From the NCBI GenBank assembly GCA_977006965.1, contig OZ345355.1:372001-436000 (forward strand): 64,000 bases of DNA, written 5' to 3'. Shown here piece after piece: positions 1-10,446 of the stretch. Every line of letters begins with the position of its first letter. Position 1 is the first letter of the stretch. The notes under the pieces were generated by a model. That model was not told where the DNA came from. It saw nothing but the letters and a program-made list of their open reading frames with translations, and searched no databases. Source of the DNA: Phymatolithon calcareum (taxonomy: Eukaryota > Rhodophyta > Florideophyceae > Hapalidiales). The translations under genes and the position numbers were made by a program.

Positions 1-456
1 AAAAGTGACTTCTCTTTTAGTAGAATTGCTTCAATGGCTCTTCTCAAAAGACATAGAGCACTTGCTATCAAGTGGTCATTTGGAGTGTTCCCATCAATGA
101 GCACCTCCAACCCCATCGAGCTCACTTGTCTATGTGGGAAGTGCGATATCGGAGACGTGAATAATGACCTTTCAAAGCACGTACTCTCCAAAGAGGACAG
201 ATCCTGGACTAAGAGAGCACTCGATGTGCTCTTGACCTTGTTTCAGGCTGTCACAAAGTAAGGCCTGCTAGTAAATCTGATTTCATCGAGTTCCACTGGA
301 CAGTTTAGTCATTTTACCCGACAAGGTCCCGAAGGAGACCAGAGTTGGGCTTTTGTACCCCACTGAATCGTTTTACGCGACCAAATAAAGACACTACTCT
401 TTTGATAGAATCCAGCCAAAACCTCTTGCACTATAAAAGGTGCCCCATGCGGATGC
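1..456 (+). mobile_element. LINE-B 3' fragment (ORF2 tail plus 3' UTR)
   Basis: The frame is open from base 1 to a stop at 261 and encodes the carboxy end of a non-LTR retrotransposon ORF. A related tail, with the motif pattern TKRALDELL, recurs at 43851-44066 (+) and 39205-39420 (-). The bases after the stop (about 330-456) match the 3' untranslated part of the same family elsewhere: a stretch reading GTCCCGAAGGAGACC, then CCAAAACCTCTTG, then a degenerate GATGC-containing end. The fragment is cut by the window edge at its 5' side. It abuts an oppositely oriented LINE at about 430. The family assignment is by comparison inside this window only. Confidence 0.6.
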
Positions 457-1091
457 ACGTTGTCCCTGGCGTGTGTTGCGTGCTACCAGTCCAGATACCT
501 CCAGGGTATCGAATAGTTGATGTTCTCATACCCTTGGTTACGAAGTAGTCAATAATGCTCCAGAAGCTCTTTGTTTGAAAAGTAGGTCCTTCTCCTGCAC
601 AGATGCTCCAGTTTTTCCTGTACGACCAACGCACGAGCTGGTTACCACTTCTATTAGATACCTTGTCCCACCGAACGTGCCTGGCGTTGCAATCACCTGC
701 AAGGATTTCCTTACTCCTTGCGTGTGTGCTTATCACGCTTAGGCAATTCTCAGTTTCTCCTTTGGTGGATTTCGGAGACTGGTAGATGACTCTATACTTG
801 ATTTTCCCGATCTATGCTCTTATGAGCTGGAAGTTTTTCTCTGCGTACTTGAATATGAGCTTTACGCCACAAGATTTTCTGAAGAAGAAAGACAATCCTC
901 TTGAGTTTGACATATTGGTGGAGGCAGGCGAGGGGCATTGATGACATAGTGGTCCGCCTGAATTTTTCCGGCTGGATTTAGATGTGTTTCTGTAATCCGA
1001 ATAATTTCAAAGTTGTGGTTCTGGACTAGTTTCTCGAGGTATTACGGTGTTTGAGGATATCCTCCGACGTTCATCGTAGCTATGCGCCACT
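431..1091 (-). pseudogene. LINE ORF2 apurinic-type endonuclease domain remnant
   Basis: Read on the minus strand this is a broken endonuclease/exonuclease/phosphatase domain of a LINE ORF2. The first block (about 1091-960) has the start of the fold, with NVGGYP and then ITETH, where the glutamate matches the metal-binding residue. The last block (736-431) is open and carries GDCNARHVRWDK, the counterpart of the GDFNAxH motif, followed by SIIDYFV, the SxIDxx motif. In-frame stops and shifts lie between the blocks, so the domain is dead. No reverse transcriptase follows it before the adjoining plus-strand LINE fragment, so the copy is truncated. Known of the family: the domain nicks target DNA to prime reverse transcription. 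Confidence 0.7.
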
Positions 1092-1433
1092 TTTTGTTGA
1101 AAATCATTGGTTTGCTTTAGTCCTTCTTTTTATTAGATCCTTCGGTGGTGTCGGTGTATATCTCGGTGTCCTGCTCTGCGGGTGTGAAATGCTTTGCGCG
1201 AGTAGGATGCTATGAATATATGTTTCTTTCCTGCGCATTCTCTTCTCTCTGGAGAATTTCCCGAAAACCGGGGGCATCCAGCTGCCTGTGCGGGAATTGC
1301 TTCAAATGGGGAGGGATTCTCTGGTCTCTTACCATCTCCGTTATCATCCTGTCAGCCGGTTTAGCGAGGGTTCTGTACTAGTCCTTTGCTTGGATGTTGT
1401 TTGCCGCTTTTTCGCAGCGACGAGCCCTGCTCT

Positions 1434-2340
1434 TCAGCTTAGCAAGGTTTCTTGCCTGTCCCTCGCTTGCGTAGCTATGCACCTGCTGCCTGAGTCATTA
1501 TCTAAGACATTGAAGTCGGACATCAACACAAGGTTTGCGATTCTCACTAGTGCCTTGATTTGTTGTACCTTATTTTTCTTGGCTAGGATCTCCATAACAG
1601 AGCTTCCTATGAATGGAATATGAAGCACAATACATTACGTTTCGAGAAGACCTCTCGGATGGCATCTTCTATCTCACATCTTTCTGCTCCGGGAAGGTTT
1701 TTGATGTAGAGAGCGGCAACTTAGTAGGCCTGTCCTTTGGGTCTCATGCATGCTCCCATGCGCTCTCCAAAACAGGTCACTTTTTCTTTGTCCTCTTCTA
1801 TAAGGCCGTCATCTGGTGTGTTTTGCTTTAAAACGTGCAGATATGACCTCCTGGTTGGCTCTTGCTCTGGCACGTTAATAGGATTTTCGGCAGGACTAGC
1901 TGGAAGGCCTGAATCATTGTCGTGTGCTTGGTTTTCCTCTCCGCACTCCATTTCGGGTGAAGCAGGGTTGTCTCCATGTTCTTCAAGAACGCCTTGCGGG
2001 GCTTCGGGCTCCCTATTATTAGCTCGGAGTATCGCGTTCTCCTCAGCTAAGGTCCGCACCCGTGCCATCAGGACAGTGGCACGGTTTACGGTCACTGCCA
2101 GTCTGGATTCCATCTCTTTCAGTCACTTTTCCATTTCATTGATAGCCTTATCCATTTTTTCTTGACCCTGTTTTGGTTCCCTGGCAGCTGTGCGTCCTTC
2201 GGGGGAGTCTGTGTCTCACTTCGGGCAACACACTCGATAACGTTAACTAGTTGGGAGACGTCATTCCCCTTTTTCGTGAGCCCGCACTTTGTGCGCATCA
2301 GTTTCAGTGGGGCTCTGGTGGTTCCTCCCGGAATCTTCAT
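1434..2340 (-). pseudogene. LINE ORF1-like protein remnant (coiled coil and basic region)
   Basis: It lies just upstream, on the same strand, of the endonuclease remnant, the position expected of a LINE ORF1. Three open pieces follow each other: 2340-2119, 2113-1721 and 1628-1434. The middle piece begins with a heptad-like stretch (LMARVRTLAEENAILRANN) that should form a coiled coil. It continues into a charged, acidic and proline-rich region and a segment ending ERMGACMRPKG. A stop codon at about 1720 separates it from a further block with ALYIKNLPG and IPFIGSSVMEIL, which looks like a degenerate nucleic-acid-binding domain. Assignment as ORF1 rests on position and coiled coil rather than a diagnostic motif. 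Confidence 0.5.
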
Positions 2341-3149
2341 CCTGCATCCTGCAATTATTGCTGCAATCCGGGCACGTTGCCAAAGTGGCGAACTTTCACG
2401 AACTCCTGTCGTGTCGGGTTCTGACCGACTGTTTCGAAATCAGATACTCCTCTGCATTCTCTAATTACTTCTCCGCTTGCCGGGTAGGAGCGCCATTTCC
2501 GACATTCTGGTAGTCGTCAGCCAGCGACTCTCTTTGTTCTGCTCCAGAGGACCCATCAGTTCCGGAACTATTTCTCATGAATTCGCTATTTTTTGGAATA
2601 TTTTGCACAGCTGCTATAGTCGGACGCGATGCTTACCGCGTCGATCTACGACTGCGATTGACGATCCAGGGACCTTCATAGTTCGTCTCCTTTATTTCGC
2701 CATGTATGGCGCGATTCATTATCGCAGCCTGCCCCATAGCAAGTGTGAAGGCCCCTCGATGAGCTACTTCTGCCCAGGTGCGCTTTCCCGCTTGTGCGAC
2801 ATATAGCTGGACGTGAACGAGACCTGAACCAGACCGAACGGTCCACGAGACACGAAACTGAAGAATTCCGGCGCGTGCGGGTAGCCCGCGCCGGTATTTG
2901 TGACCACGACGAATGCGTTGACGAATGCGCGCATTTTGGCGGCTTCGCCGCCGAAATCGGTTGTCGCGATGAAGAACGCTGCCCCGCTGAAGACCAAGTC
3001 AGGAGTGCTGAACCCGAAACACTCTGCGAACGGACGCGAAATATCCGAAATCGTGCTACGTGCTGAATGTATGAAACCATCGATATCATACCCGGTGCAC
3101 GACTAGTTGTCGCCGACGCGGAAACCGGAACCCGCGCCGATAGTCCCCA

Positions 3150-3480
3150 CCGAAGTTGTCCCCCCGAGCGAGGTTCCGTTTTTGGAGCCGCGCAAGATGT
3201 CCCCCCGAGTGGGCTTCCGTTGAACGCCCTCCGAAGTTGTCCCCCCGAGCGAGCTCCGTTGACGAACGCCACCCTCCAAGTTGCCCCCGCGAGCGAGAGC
3301 GAGGCCTCGTTGAAGAGCCTCCCGAAGTTTTCCCCCCGAAAGAGCACTCGTTGAAGAGCGCCTACCTTTAGCTGTCCCCCCGAGCGAGCTCTCGTTGAAG
3401 AGCACACCCCCTGATGGTAAGAGCCCCCAGAAGTTGCCCCCGGAGAGGGCTTCCCTTTATTAGCCCCCCGGAAGTTATGC
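3150..3480. repeat. Degenerate minisatellite, CCCCCCGAGCGAG units
   Basis: About eight imperfect units with cores GAAGTTGTCCCCCCGAGCGAG and CGTTGAAGAGC, spaced roughly 38-55 bases. Unit length drifts and the last units near 3430-3480 are weakest. Long open frames on both strands here are artefacts of the repeated GC-rich unit. Confidence 0.75.
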
Positions 3481-4539
3481 GAGCGCGCCGAGAAGACCTC
3501 CGACTGCGGAGGTTTGCCCTACTCGGCAATTTTTACTGCGAAGAAGAAGAACGTAGCAAGTGATGGATACTAGAGTTGGAGATGATGGAGATGAGTGCAG
3601 CAATTGTGATTTGGGAACATAATTGTTACACAGGGTAGTTACTGAGACCCAAGCTGCTCTGTTGCTGGTGCATACCGGCGTTGAGGGCTTGTAAAATAAA
3701 AACATACAATTTCCCCCCCCCCCCGCTTGTGCGGTAGTACCAACTTGAAACCGAACCCGAACGGTCCTATGGCCTCGATGGTGCTCCGGCCTCCCTATGG
3801 GAGAAGACTATCACCTTCTTGTAGTTTGATAGTACATGGATTCCGCCCTGAGTGGTGTTCTGCAATGCTCAAGGAAGCTGGGAGAGAGCACAGAAGGAAA
3901 TGAGAGAAAGAAACAAGATGACCAGCTACCGTGAGCATCCTAACTGGTTTCCAATCCGGTTCATCCCTTTGAAGGACGGTGGTTGAAGGTTGGCTGCGTA
4001 GAGATTTGTATGTTAAGCTCCCCGAAGCTCTGCACTTTGTGCGGCTTAGAGCTTTTGTGACATCAAATACCAATCGTATCTGTTAAAGTTTACTGTAGCC
4101 GTAAAGATGGGGAGTTGCTATAAGAAAACTCCGAAACCTGCATTAAAGAAGAAGCAGTAAGACGTACTGAACCGCCAGTTTCCTGTGTTTCAGTGGTTGA
4201 AACTTAAGTATTGCAGGGAGTTCTTCTCTTCTCGTACGGAATTTTCCTCTTTCTCTTCGATTCAAGGCTCTCTCCTTCCTTTTTCAGATGTATATACTTC
4301 GGAAAGTGCGGCGGATACTGGACGGATTGAAAGGAAAAATTCAAAATCTCATCAGGTTTTTAAGAAATTTTTAAGAAAATTTATCAGATAATGGATTGAA
4401 AATTGGGCAAATAGAGCTATCGGATTGATCCGTAATCCGTCCGAATCGAACGCTGCTCACCATAGTACTTCTGTCCTGATCAAGCAGAGTGGGAAAGATG
4501 GTACGGAAGAGGTCATAAACGAACTTGTAATAAGTAGAT
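3481..4539. other. No gene recognised
   Basis: Short open frames only, none with a recognisable motif. A run of 13-14 C begins at about 3712. The stretch up to 4539 separates the minisatellite from a LINE-B 3' end. Confidence 0.5.
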
Positions 4540-4675
4540 TTATTGAAGAATAAGAAAATCAGTTTTTTATTTAAAAAGTTACCAACGCATCTGCTGACGT
4601 TTGAGGCAACTTTCAGAGCGCCAAAAAATTGCGCTTGATTCTGGCAGAGGAAGAGCTTCATATAGTGGGTGTTCC
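4540..4675 (-). mobile_element. LINE-B 3' end, interrupted by hAT
   Basis: The reverse complement matches the LINE-B 3' terminus also seen at 11000-11160, 42466-42640 and 44215-44295: a CCAAAA-type block, then GCATCTGC as read on the plus strand, then AT-rich TTTTTATTTAAAAAG. The match stops at GAGCTTC (about 4659), where the hAT insertion site begins, and similarity resumes beyond the insertion at about 5733. Confidence 0.7.
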
Positions 4676-5714
4676 CAAAGTATTGGAAAAAATAACTGCT
4701 ATTGTAATTATTTAAATTATTGTTCCAATAATTTATTCCTGAGTTGCGAATATTTATTGTATTTTTTTGAGATCGTCGTGTTTGCGAAAATTATTGTATT
4801 TATTTGAAAGTATTATCTTGGCCCAAATAAACCAAATAATTTTTCGGGCCAAAATGCGCAAAAACTCCGCAACTTTACGCACTTACCTGCCCACCGGAGA
4901 AATGTGACACGATGGACATGGACAGCGCAAATGCTCAAGCGCTAAATTTACATGGCTATCAAAGAGTTTCTACCCCAGCTGAATATTGACGAGGTCGATT
5001 CGTTAAGCATACGCCAAAACCGAAAAGTGGAGTCGCACTTCATTCGATATAATTTCCAAGGTTCTCCAAAATGATGACGTATCGATGTCGGACGCCCGGG
5101 TATTTTTCGATACGGTGATAGAAGAGTTCCACAACTTTCTGTCCTCTTGGGCTCGACGGCGGCAATCATCCATCACTCTGAATTCGAGTCCGGAATTGTG
5201 AAAATTATGGAGAAACGCGTTTCTGCGATGTCAGCGGCTGAGCTATCTACTACCGAGAAATTGAAGGAGGTTTTCTGTGCTGTGAGTTTGACTGTTGATG
5301 AAAGTTCACTGTCGCTAGCCGAGCGGGCATTGAAGCATCGCAAAAGCGTTATTTCCTCTGATTCCGAGTACATGGACTTGCGATTCACAGTGCCAACGTC
5401 GAACATGTGCAAGAGGCTTTTCTCTATCGCTGGTTACGCGCTGGATGACAGGAGAAGAAGCGTTATTCCTGCAAACTTCGAGAAGCAGATGTTCCTTCAT
5501 GCTAAATCGGGTGCGTGGGGAATCGAAGACGTCAATGCTATTGTGACAGAAAGTAGCTAGAGGGATCCAATAATTGGGATAACCAGTTATTTATTCCTCA
5601 CTGAACTTGAATACAATAATTTATTGGTTCTCCGTTCAACAATAAGTTAATAAATTTTATTCTCGACACTGCGCCGGAAAAGAATAAAAATAAATAAATA
5701 ATTCCAATGCTTTG
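4676..5714 (+). mobile_element. hAT-family deletion derivative with 8-bp target duplication
   Basis: The element begins CAAAGTATTGGAA and ends with its inverted partner (reverse complement CAAAGCATTGGAA, one mismatch in 13). Identical 8-bp direct repeats GGTGTTCC flank it at 4668-4675 and 5715-5722. Eight-bp duplications and short terminal inverted repeats starting CA are known features of hAT elements. At 1,039 bp it is far below autonomous size and keeps only the carboxy-terminal part of a transposase. It sits inside a LINE-B 3' untranslated region, whose sequence continues on the far side. AT-rich subterminal regions frame the coding remnant. Confidence 0.88.
5147..5560 (+). pseudogene. 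hAT transposase C-terminal dimerisation domain fragment
   Basis: The open piece encodes the hAT C-terminal dimerisation region: PTSNMCKRLFSIAGYALDDR followed by RRRSVIPANFEKQMFLH. This matches the family pattern of a serine-rich PTS stretch, a RLFS box and an N-x-x-x-Q-x-x-LH box near the end. The upstream DNA (about 4850-5150) still encodes broken bits of the preceding region in shifting frames, including a segment reading DDVSMSDARVFFDTV. The RNase-H-fold catalytic core and any BED finger are missing, so the product cannot transpose by itself. It ends at a TAG stop about 155 bases before the right terminal repeat. Confidence 0.85.
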
Positions 5715-6041
5715 GGTGTTCCAGGGTTCCATGGTCTGCAAAAACCCTTCTCTGGTACCCTGAGGGGCCTCGACTGTGTCATTCGGGGAGAGGTCAGACA
5801 TGCATGTAGTGTTTATCAGTAGACAGTTAAATTTTTTTCCTTTCAAGTTTATTTAAAAGCGCCACAGACTTCTAAAGATATGGGCAAGGCTTCCTCTGAT
5901 GCTACCTACCTTTGTGCAGCTCATGAAATGTCCACCAGTATGGCGGACGGGAAAACTCAGGATTCAAAGTAGTCCTATCTCAGTCCTCTACGGGATTTTT
6001 GGTGCTTGGACTCGACCACTTTCTGCCTAGCATTCTGCGGA

Positions 6042-6476
6042 TTAATACAGGCCTTCTTTGTTCTCCATGCGTTCTATGAGTGACTTGCTAAATAGTAAGT
6101 GCTCATCTAGCGCTTTTTCTGTTGCCAGTCGTTTTTCTCCTTCAAGTTCGTACCCTGCTAGCGTGCATTCAAGGGTCTCCAAATGCGCTCTGGCTTTGGT
6201 GCCGAATTTTTCAGTCATACTTGTTGTTGACACCTGTGGGAATCTTCCACAGGCATACTGCAGCGCGAGTTGTCTGTGCTTCACCTTGGGGAACTTGAGG
6301 ATTGCTGGCAATTCTCTTGACTTGTCGTATCGTATCTTTCTTTTCCGCTTTGATTCTAGGCGGTCTCCTTCCATTTCCAGAATTTTCGATCGAAGTGCTT
6401 GTGAATAGTGGTTTGTTTGGATATGCTTGGCTCTTTGGTCTCCATCGCGGCGATATCTTTCCTCGTGTACTGTCAT
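6042..6476 (-). pseudogene. LINE ORF2 C-terminal domain fragment
   Basis: A basic, lysine/arginine-rich stretch (around KRKRKIRYDKSRE) is followed by an alpha-helical tail with LECTLAGYELEGEKRL and EKALDEHLL. The tail aligns with 41908-42099 (-) and, more weakly, with 50852-50667 (-). The LINE-B tails at 34-261, 39205-39420 and 43851-44066 share the ALDELL-type end. I infer this is the shared extreme carboxy terminus of several related LINE ORF2 proteins in this genome. Function unknown. Confidence 0.6.
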
Positions 6477-6566
6477 TCATGATTGTTTCTTCTTTCGGGC
6501 ACTTCGTTTGAATACATACGTAACGTATGAAAGAACGTATGATACGTTCTTTCGCCTTGTTCCTTC

Positions 6567-7530
6567 TCAGCATTTTGAACGCCAAAATTTCTCGTCGATG
6601 TGCGGCAACCTGGATCCGGCACCTGAGACGGAGCCTATCCGTCCTTCCTCGGGCGAGGTCCCGAAAACTTGATTGAAGAATGTTGCTTCTGCTTCCTTGA
6701 CGGCATTTTGTACGTCTTCTGTCCAGGGCGTTAAGTGCATTGCGTACTCCCAGCGTGGCTGTACTAGTGCCTTGTATATCTGAATACACTTCTGTATACT
6801 CAGCCCTTTCTTGAACACTCCCAGTGTACGCAACTCGTACACGGCCGTCCTTGCTTCCTTTAGTCGTTGCATCATTAACGTATCTGTGACTCCTCCGGGG
6901 TCTAAGGATACTCCAAGGTACGTGACCTCCGGAACTTGTGATGTTACCTTGTTCGCTAGCTTGAATGTCTTGCCCAATGTTTCCTCTGATTCGAGGACTT
7001 CCCTTTTCCCTTGTTTAGTGTTCCAAGTCATCTCTCGCTCTTGTGCCCATTTGGTAGCTATATCCAATAGTCCTTGCAGTGCAGCGGGTGATTTCGCAGA
7101 GAGAAGAACATCGTCTGCGAAGAGGATAGCCGGTACTTCAGCCCAGGTTTTTGATGCCCGGCTCATTCGCTCTGCGAATTCATCCATGAAGATGTTGTAG
7201 AGGCTTGGACTGAGAGGGGACCCTTGTGGGACCCCCCTGTCCACTAGAAACCAGTTCCTGTTTGCATCACCAATTGTTGCTACCCAGGATGGTGTCAAGA
7301 ACGCCTCAGCCATTGTGCAGATCTCCTTGGGCAGTACTTATCTCAATCTGTTCACCAAATGTACTCTCGGTACTGTGTCGTAGGCAACCTTAAGGTCCAA
7401 TACTGTTACACATCTCTGGTCCTCTTTTAATAGCTCAGTAGCTCTTAGGATGGCCAGTTCAGTGCTCTTCCCCTTGTAGACAGTTAAATGCTCTAAAGGC
7501 CCATACTCGTTGACTGTTCATATCTTGAAT
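6567..7530 (-). pseudogene. LINE-A reverse transcriptase, broken
   Basis: The piece from 7313 to 6567 is open, and the frame extends upstream to about 7530 through one TAA at about 7345. Visible motifs in order: block A VLDLKVAYDTVP before the stop, block B GVPQGSPLSPSLYNIFMD, block C LFADDVLL with the catalytic Asp pair, then MTWNTKQGKR, TYLGVSLDPGG and the thumb-like YKALVQPRWEYA. These are the hallmarks of a non-LTR reverse transcriptase of the Jockey/CR1/I-like kind. The blocks before A and the endonuclease are absent, so the copy is 5'-truncated as well as interrupted. It is the best-preserved LINE-A polymerase core and a useful reference for the degraded copies at 26.6 and 34.8 kb. Confidence 0.85.
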
Positions 7531-7726
7531 AAATTTTGGTGAATTTCCTGGTAGGTGAGAACCATCGTAATCGGGAGGTTCTAATATTAAAGTTTCCGAC
7601 AATTGCGTTTAACGAAGTACTAGCGAAGGGTTCCGGGTGGATGCCAAAAACTGTCTATAAAACCTTCATATGCTGCCAAATTCCGTTAGGTGGGAGGGTT
7701 TTATCCCCTTTTGAGGAGGACAATTA

Positions 7727-9349
7727 ATGAGCAAATTCCTCTTTGTTGGAAATGCAGTGTCGACTTGTCAAGCTTCTGCGTCTAAAGGGTCACTCCCGTT
7801 TTGTAAGACTCATCGCTCGCAAGAAGATGTCGTGCACAAGGCAACGGAGCGTTTGAACGAAGCGTTGCAAAGCGGAAGCCCTTCCCTTGCAGATCGTCCC
7901 GAGGACGCAATGATTAATATTTTGCGCAACATGAGTTCTCGACCTCAACACAGGCACTGGCTCCGCATATCCTTCCTGCGGATGTTCTGAGCGTTTCTTC
8001 CCAGCAGAGGACGTATGGGTTTCATTCTTCGAAAAGAGATTGCCATTGCTGGACTAGGAAACTGCAACTGGGACAAGCAAGAAGATAGGATCGTAATCAA
8101 CAGTTTCTCAGAAGACGAGCAGTACATCTTTCAAGATCTTCTCATAGAGATGGGATCCGACCTTCAAATCTTTGCTGCGAATACATTCAATAGACATCTT
8201 ATTCCTGAGCTCAGGCTCTTTTTATATGAAGATTGCACCAACCTAAAGAGCTTGACACTAGAAGACGGTTGGGAGCAAGAATCCGTTAACCTTTGCGGTG
8301 TTCTTTTAAAATGCAGTGGAAAATTGCGACATTTATCCATTTCTGGGCAAAATCTGAGCAAACCTAGCATCCATGGCATTTCGACGCATTGCTCCGGCTT
8401 ATTATCCCTGCAGTTGGTGTACAAGCGTTGCAGTGGTGTTCTCGATGATCTCTGGCAAATGGTGGCCCCCGCGCTAACAGAGCTAGTCTTCATGGTGACG
8501 GATGTGGCTTTCGATTCAACATCATTGTACAGGAATCGGAAAGAGGTCGTGGATTATCTCCTTTGTTCGCCTGCGACTGGATCTTCGATTTTCTTATGTG
8601 TGTGTCGAAATTTAGACCTGTAGGGAACTCTAATCCCTCAAATATATGCCTTTTATTTGGTGCGCATTTATTTGAGCTCTGTCTATGAGACAAGATGTGG
8701 ACACGAGATTGAAAAAGTCGAAGAAAAGTGCCCAAATGTCAGTTTTAACGCAACTTTTCAACGCCCGAGATCTGCATGACTTGCTGCTCTTGGCAAACGC
8801 CTGCAAAAGTTGTGCCTTTTTAACTCAGTACTGCAAGAGATCATGACTCGTGAGCCATCCATTTCAATTTCGGAGAACATGTAGAACATGGAGGAGGTAG
8901 AGATTTGGGACACTTACAACAACTTGCTCTTTGGAGAAATTGTCTGTTTTTCGAAACCTAAGCTTTTATCTGTCACGTTGTTATTATCTAGCAAATGGGA
9001 TGCGAATTCATCTGCACACTTGCGAGTATTGAGCGAGCATATTTCAACGCTTGAAAGCTTCTCTTGCCATTTTAAATTTTGTCCAGACGGGGCTTTTAAA
9101 AGTCTTGTATTGAGGAATCCGAAACTGATGGCAGTGAATATTTATGTCTTTCAAGGGGGGCTTAAGGAAGAGCAGAAGATTGTAGACAATACAATAGTGT
9201 CAGTTGTGAATGATTTTGCTCTATGTCCGGCACTGCACGAACTCCAAATTGTAAATAATCGACACGCAAGGAAGTCGAAAAGTGTATTCGAAGCATGCCC
9301 TACATTTAGAAACGGAAGTGTGGACGTTTTCATATGCGACGTTCAATAA
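7727..9349 (+). pseudogene. Leucine-rich-repeat protein gene, one frame, four internal stops
   Basis: A single reading frame of 541 codons starts at the ATG at 7727 (preceded by a TAA) and ends with TAA at 9347-9349. It contains in-frame TGA at 7988, TAG at 8621, TGA at 8777 and TAG at 8882, but no frameshift. Repeated leucine patterns occur along it: LKSLTLEDG, LRHLSISGQNL, LLSLQLVYKRC, LTELVFMV, PKLLSVTLLL, LHELQIVNN, often preceded by cysteine as in F-box/LRR-type repeats. An F-box itself is not visible. The terminal TAA overlaps an AATAAA, a possible polyadenylation signal. Most likely a young pseudogene of a host LRR protein that lost function by point nonsense changes. Stop readthrough or unrecognised splicing are alternatives. 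Confidence 0.65.
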
Positions 9350-9588
9350 AGGTTCTCGAATGCCATGAAAGAAAACGAGTCGAAGCATCTCTAAATGACG
9401 GATTAGCGGACCTCCAACAGGCGCAAGTAGAGTAGAAGCAGGGGTTGCGCCAATTCCATTGCTATCAATTTAATTGCAATTTTTCCCAATTCCACCCAAA
9501 TTGGGTCTTCGAGCTGAATTGAATTCGAATTGGTCGCACCTAATACTGAGGATCGAAGTAGATGAACATTGGACCAGGGCAATGTTAT

Positions 9589-9609
9589 GGGGGGGGGGGG
9601 GGGGGGGGG
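9589..9609 (+). repeat. Homopolymer run of 21 G
   Basis: Uninterrupted G21 immediately before the 100-bp-period direct repeat at 9630. Runs of 13-14 C occur at about 3712 and 43821. Confidence 0.95.
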
Positions 9610-9629
9610 AGTAAAGCAGAATGTTGAGG

Positions 9630-9792
9630 GAATCAACGTACTCACCTCACGTTCAGTACGTGGTCTTTGTTCAAATAATACCCAGAGTACGTAGGTGAAC
9701 ATTAGACACAGCACATTAATCGGATGCAAGAATCAACGTACTTACCTTATGTTCAGTACGTGGTCTTTGTTCTAGTAATACCCAGAGTACGT
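9630..9792 (+). repeat. 63-bp direct repeat, period 100 bp
   Basis: Copies at 9630-9692 and 9730-9792 begin GAATCAACGTACT and end CCCAGAGTACGT, with a handful of mismatches. Nothing coding is apparent. Confidence 0.85.
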
Positions 9793-10440
9793 TCTGTATG
9801 CCATCAAAACATCTATGAAACTTGGGCCATGGCTACTTCTTGCTATGTTAAATAAAGACGAGATTGAGCCGTTGGACTCGAAACGGTTTCAACAATGGGC
9901 TTATTCATGTGCTATCATCTACTTAGCTGTATCGATCAATTTACAAGCCAGATACAGAACAACGGCTTGAATGTCTTTAGCTACGATTAGAGTCCAGCAG
10001 TCACAATGGTTCAATCTCAAGTATAAAAGGGATAGCATTAGATCTCATGATTTGAAACCTATCAGCCTTCTGCGAAATTCTCACGCATTCCCCTTCACAG
10101 TCGAGTCCAACCCATATACCAGACCTCGTTCAACGTTCCAGCACATTCCGCTCTACTAGCGCAACCCCTGAGTAGAAGTGCATGAATACCTTTGCAATGA
10201 TCAACTTCAAACTGTACTTTAGGCTTCTGAGGTTCTCAGATAAGTAAAATGTGAACTTTTCGTGTCCATTTGGAGTCTTCGCTTTTACACGATCATATGC
10301 ACCTGGCAGAAGAACATGTGTCCACAAATTCGGCGTTTAGTTTATTCGTTCCATATCGCTCGGTTCCATGGTGGCTGAAGGAATCCATGAAGTGAAAAAT
10401 ATTTGAGATTCTATCATCATACTCTTCTAGGGATATGTGA
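9793..10440. other. No gene recognised
   Basis: AT-rich, with short open frames only. It ends at an inverted LINE-A 3' terminus (10447-10470, minus strand). Confidence 0.5.
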
Positions 10441-10446
10441 TGTTTT

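Larger units (their letters stand above)
5723..7530 (-). mobile_element. LINE-A copy, 5'-truncated, 3' end at about 5847
   Basis: The minus-strand element carries reverse transcriptase (7530-6567), a C-terminal region (6476-6042) and a 3' untranslated region ending near 5847 with the LINE-A type tail, seen on the plus strand as TTTATTTAAAAGCGCC. The C-terminal piece is repeated at 41908-42099 (-), and the 3' region at 5870-6040 parallels 41760-41930. The outermost part (5723-5830) resembles the LINE-B region interrupted by hAT, so the right border of the hAT target and this copy lie close together. A perfect 11-bp-arm palindrome sits at 6530-6552 between the two coding pieces. Confidence 0.75.

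Noticed and set aside
2676-3407. Long minus-strand frame of 243 codons with repeated SGGQL phrases
   Set aside because: It runs through the minisatellite and takes its length from the repeated GC-rich unit; there is no start context and no relation to a known domain.
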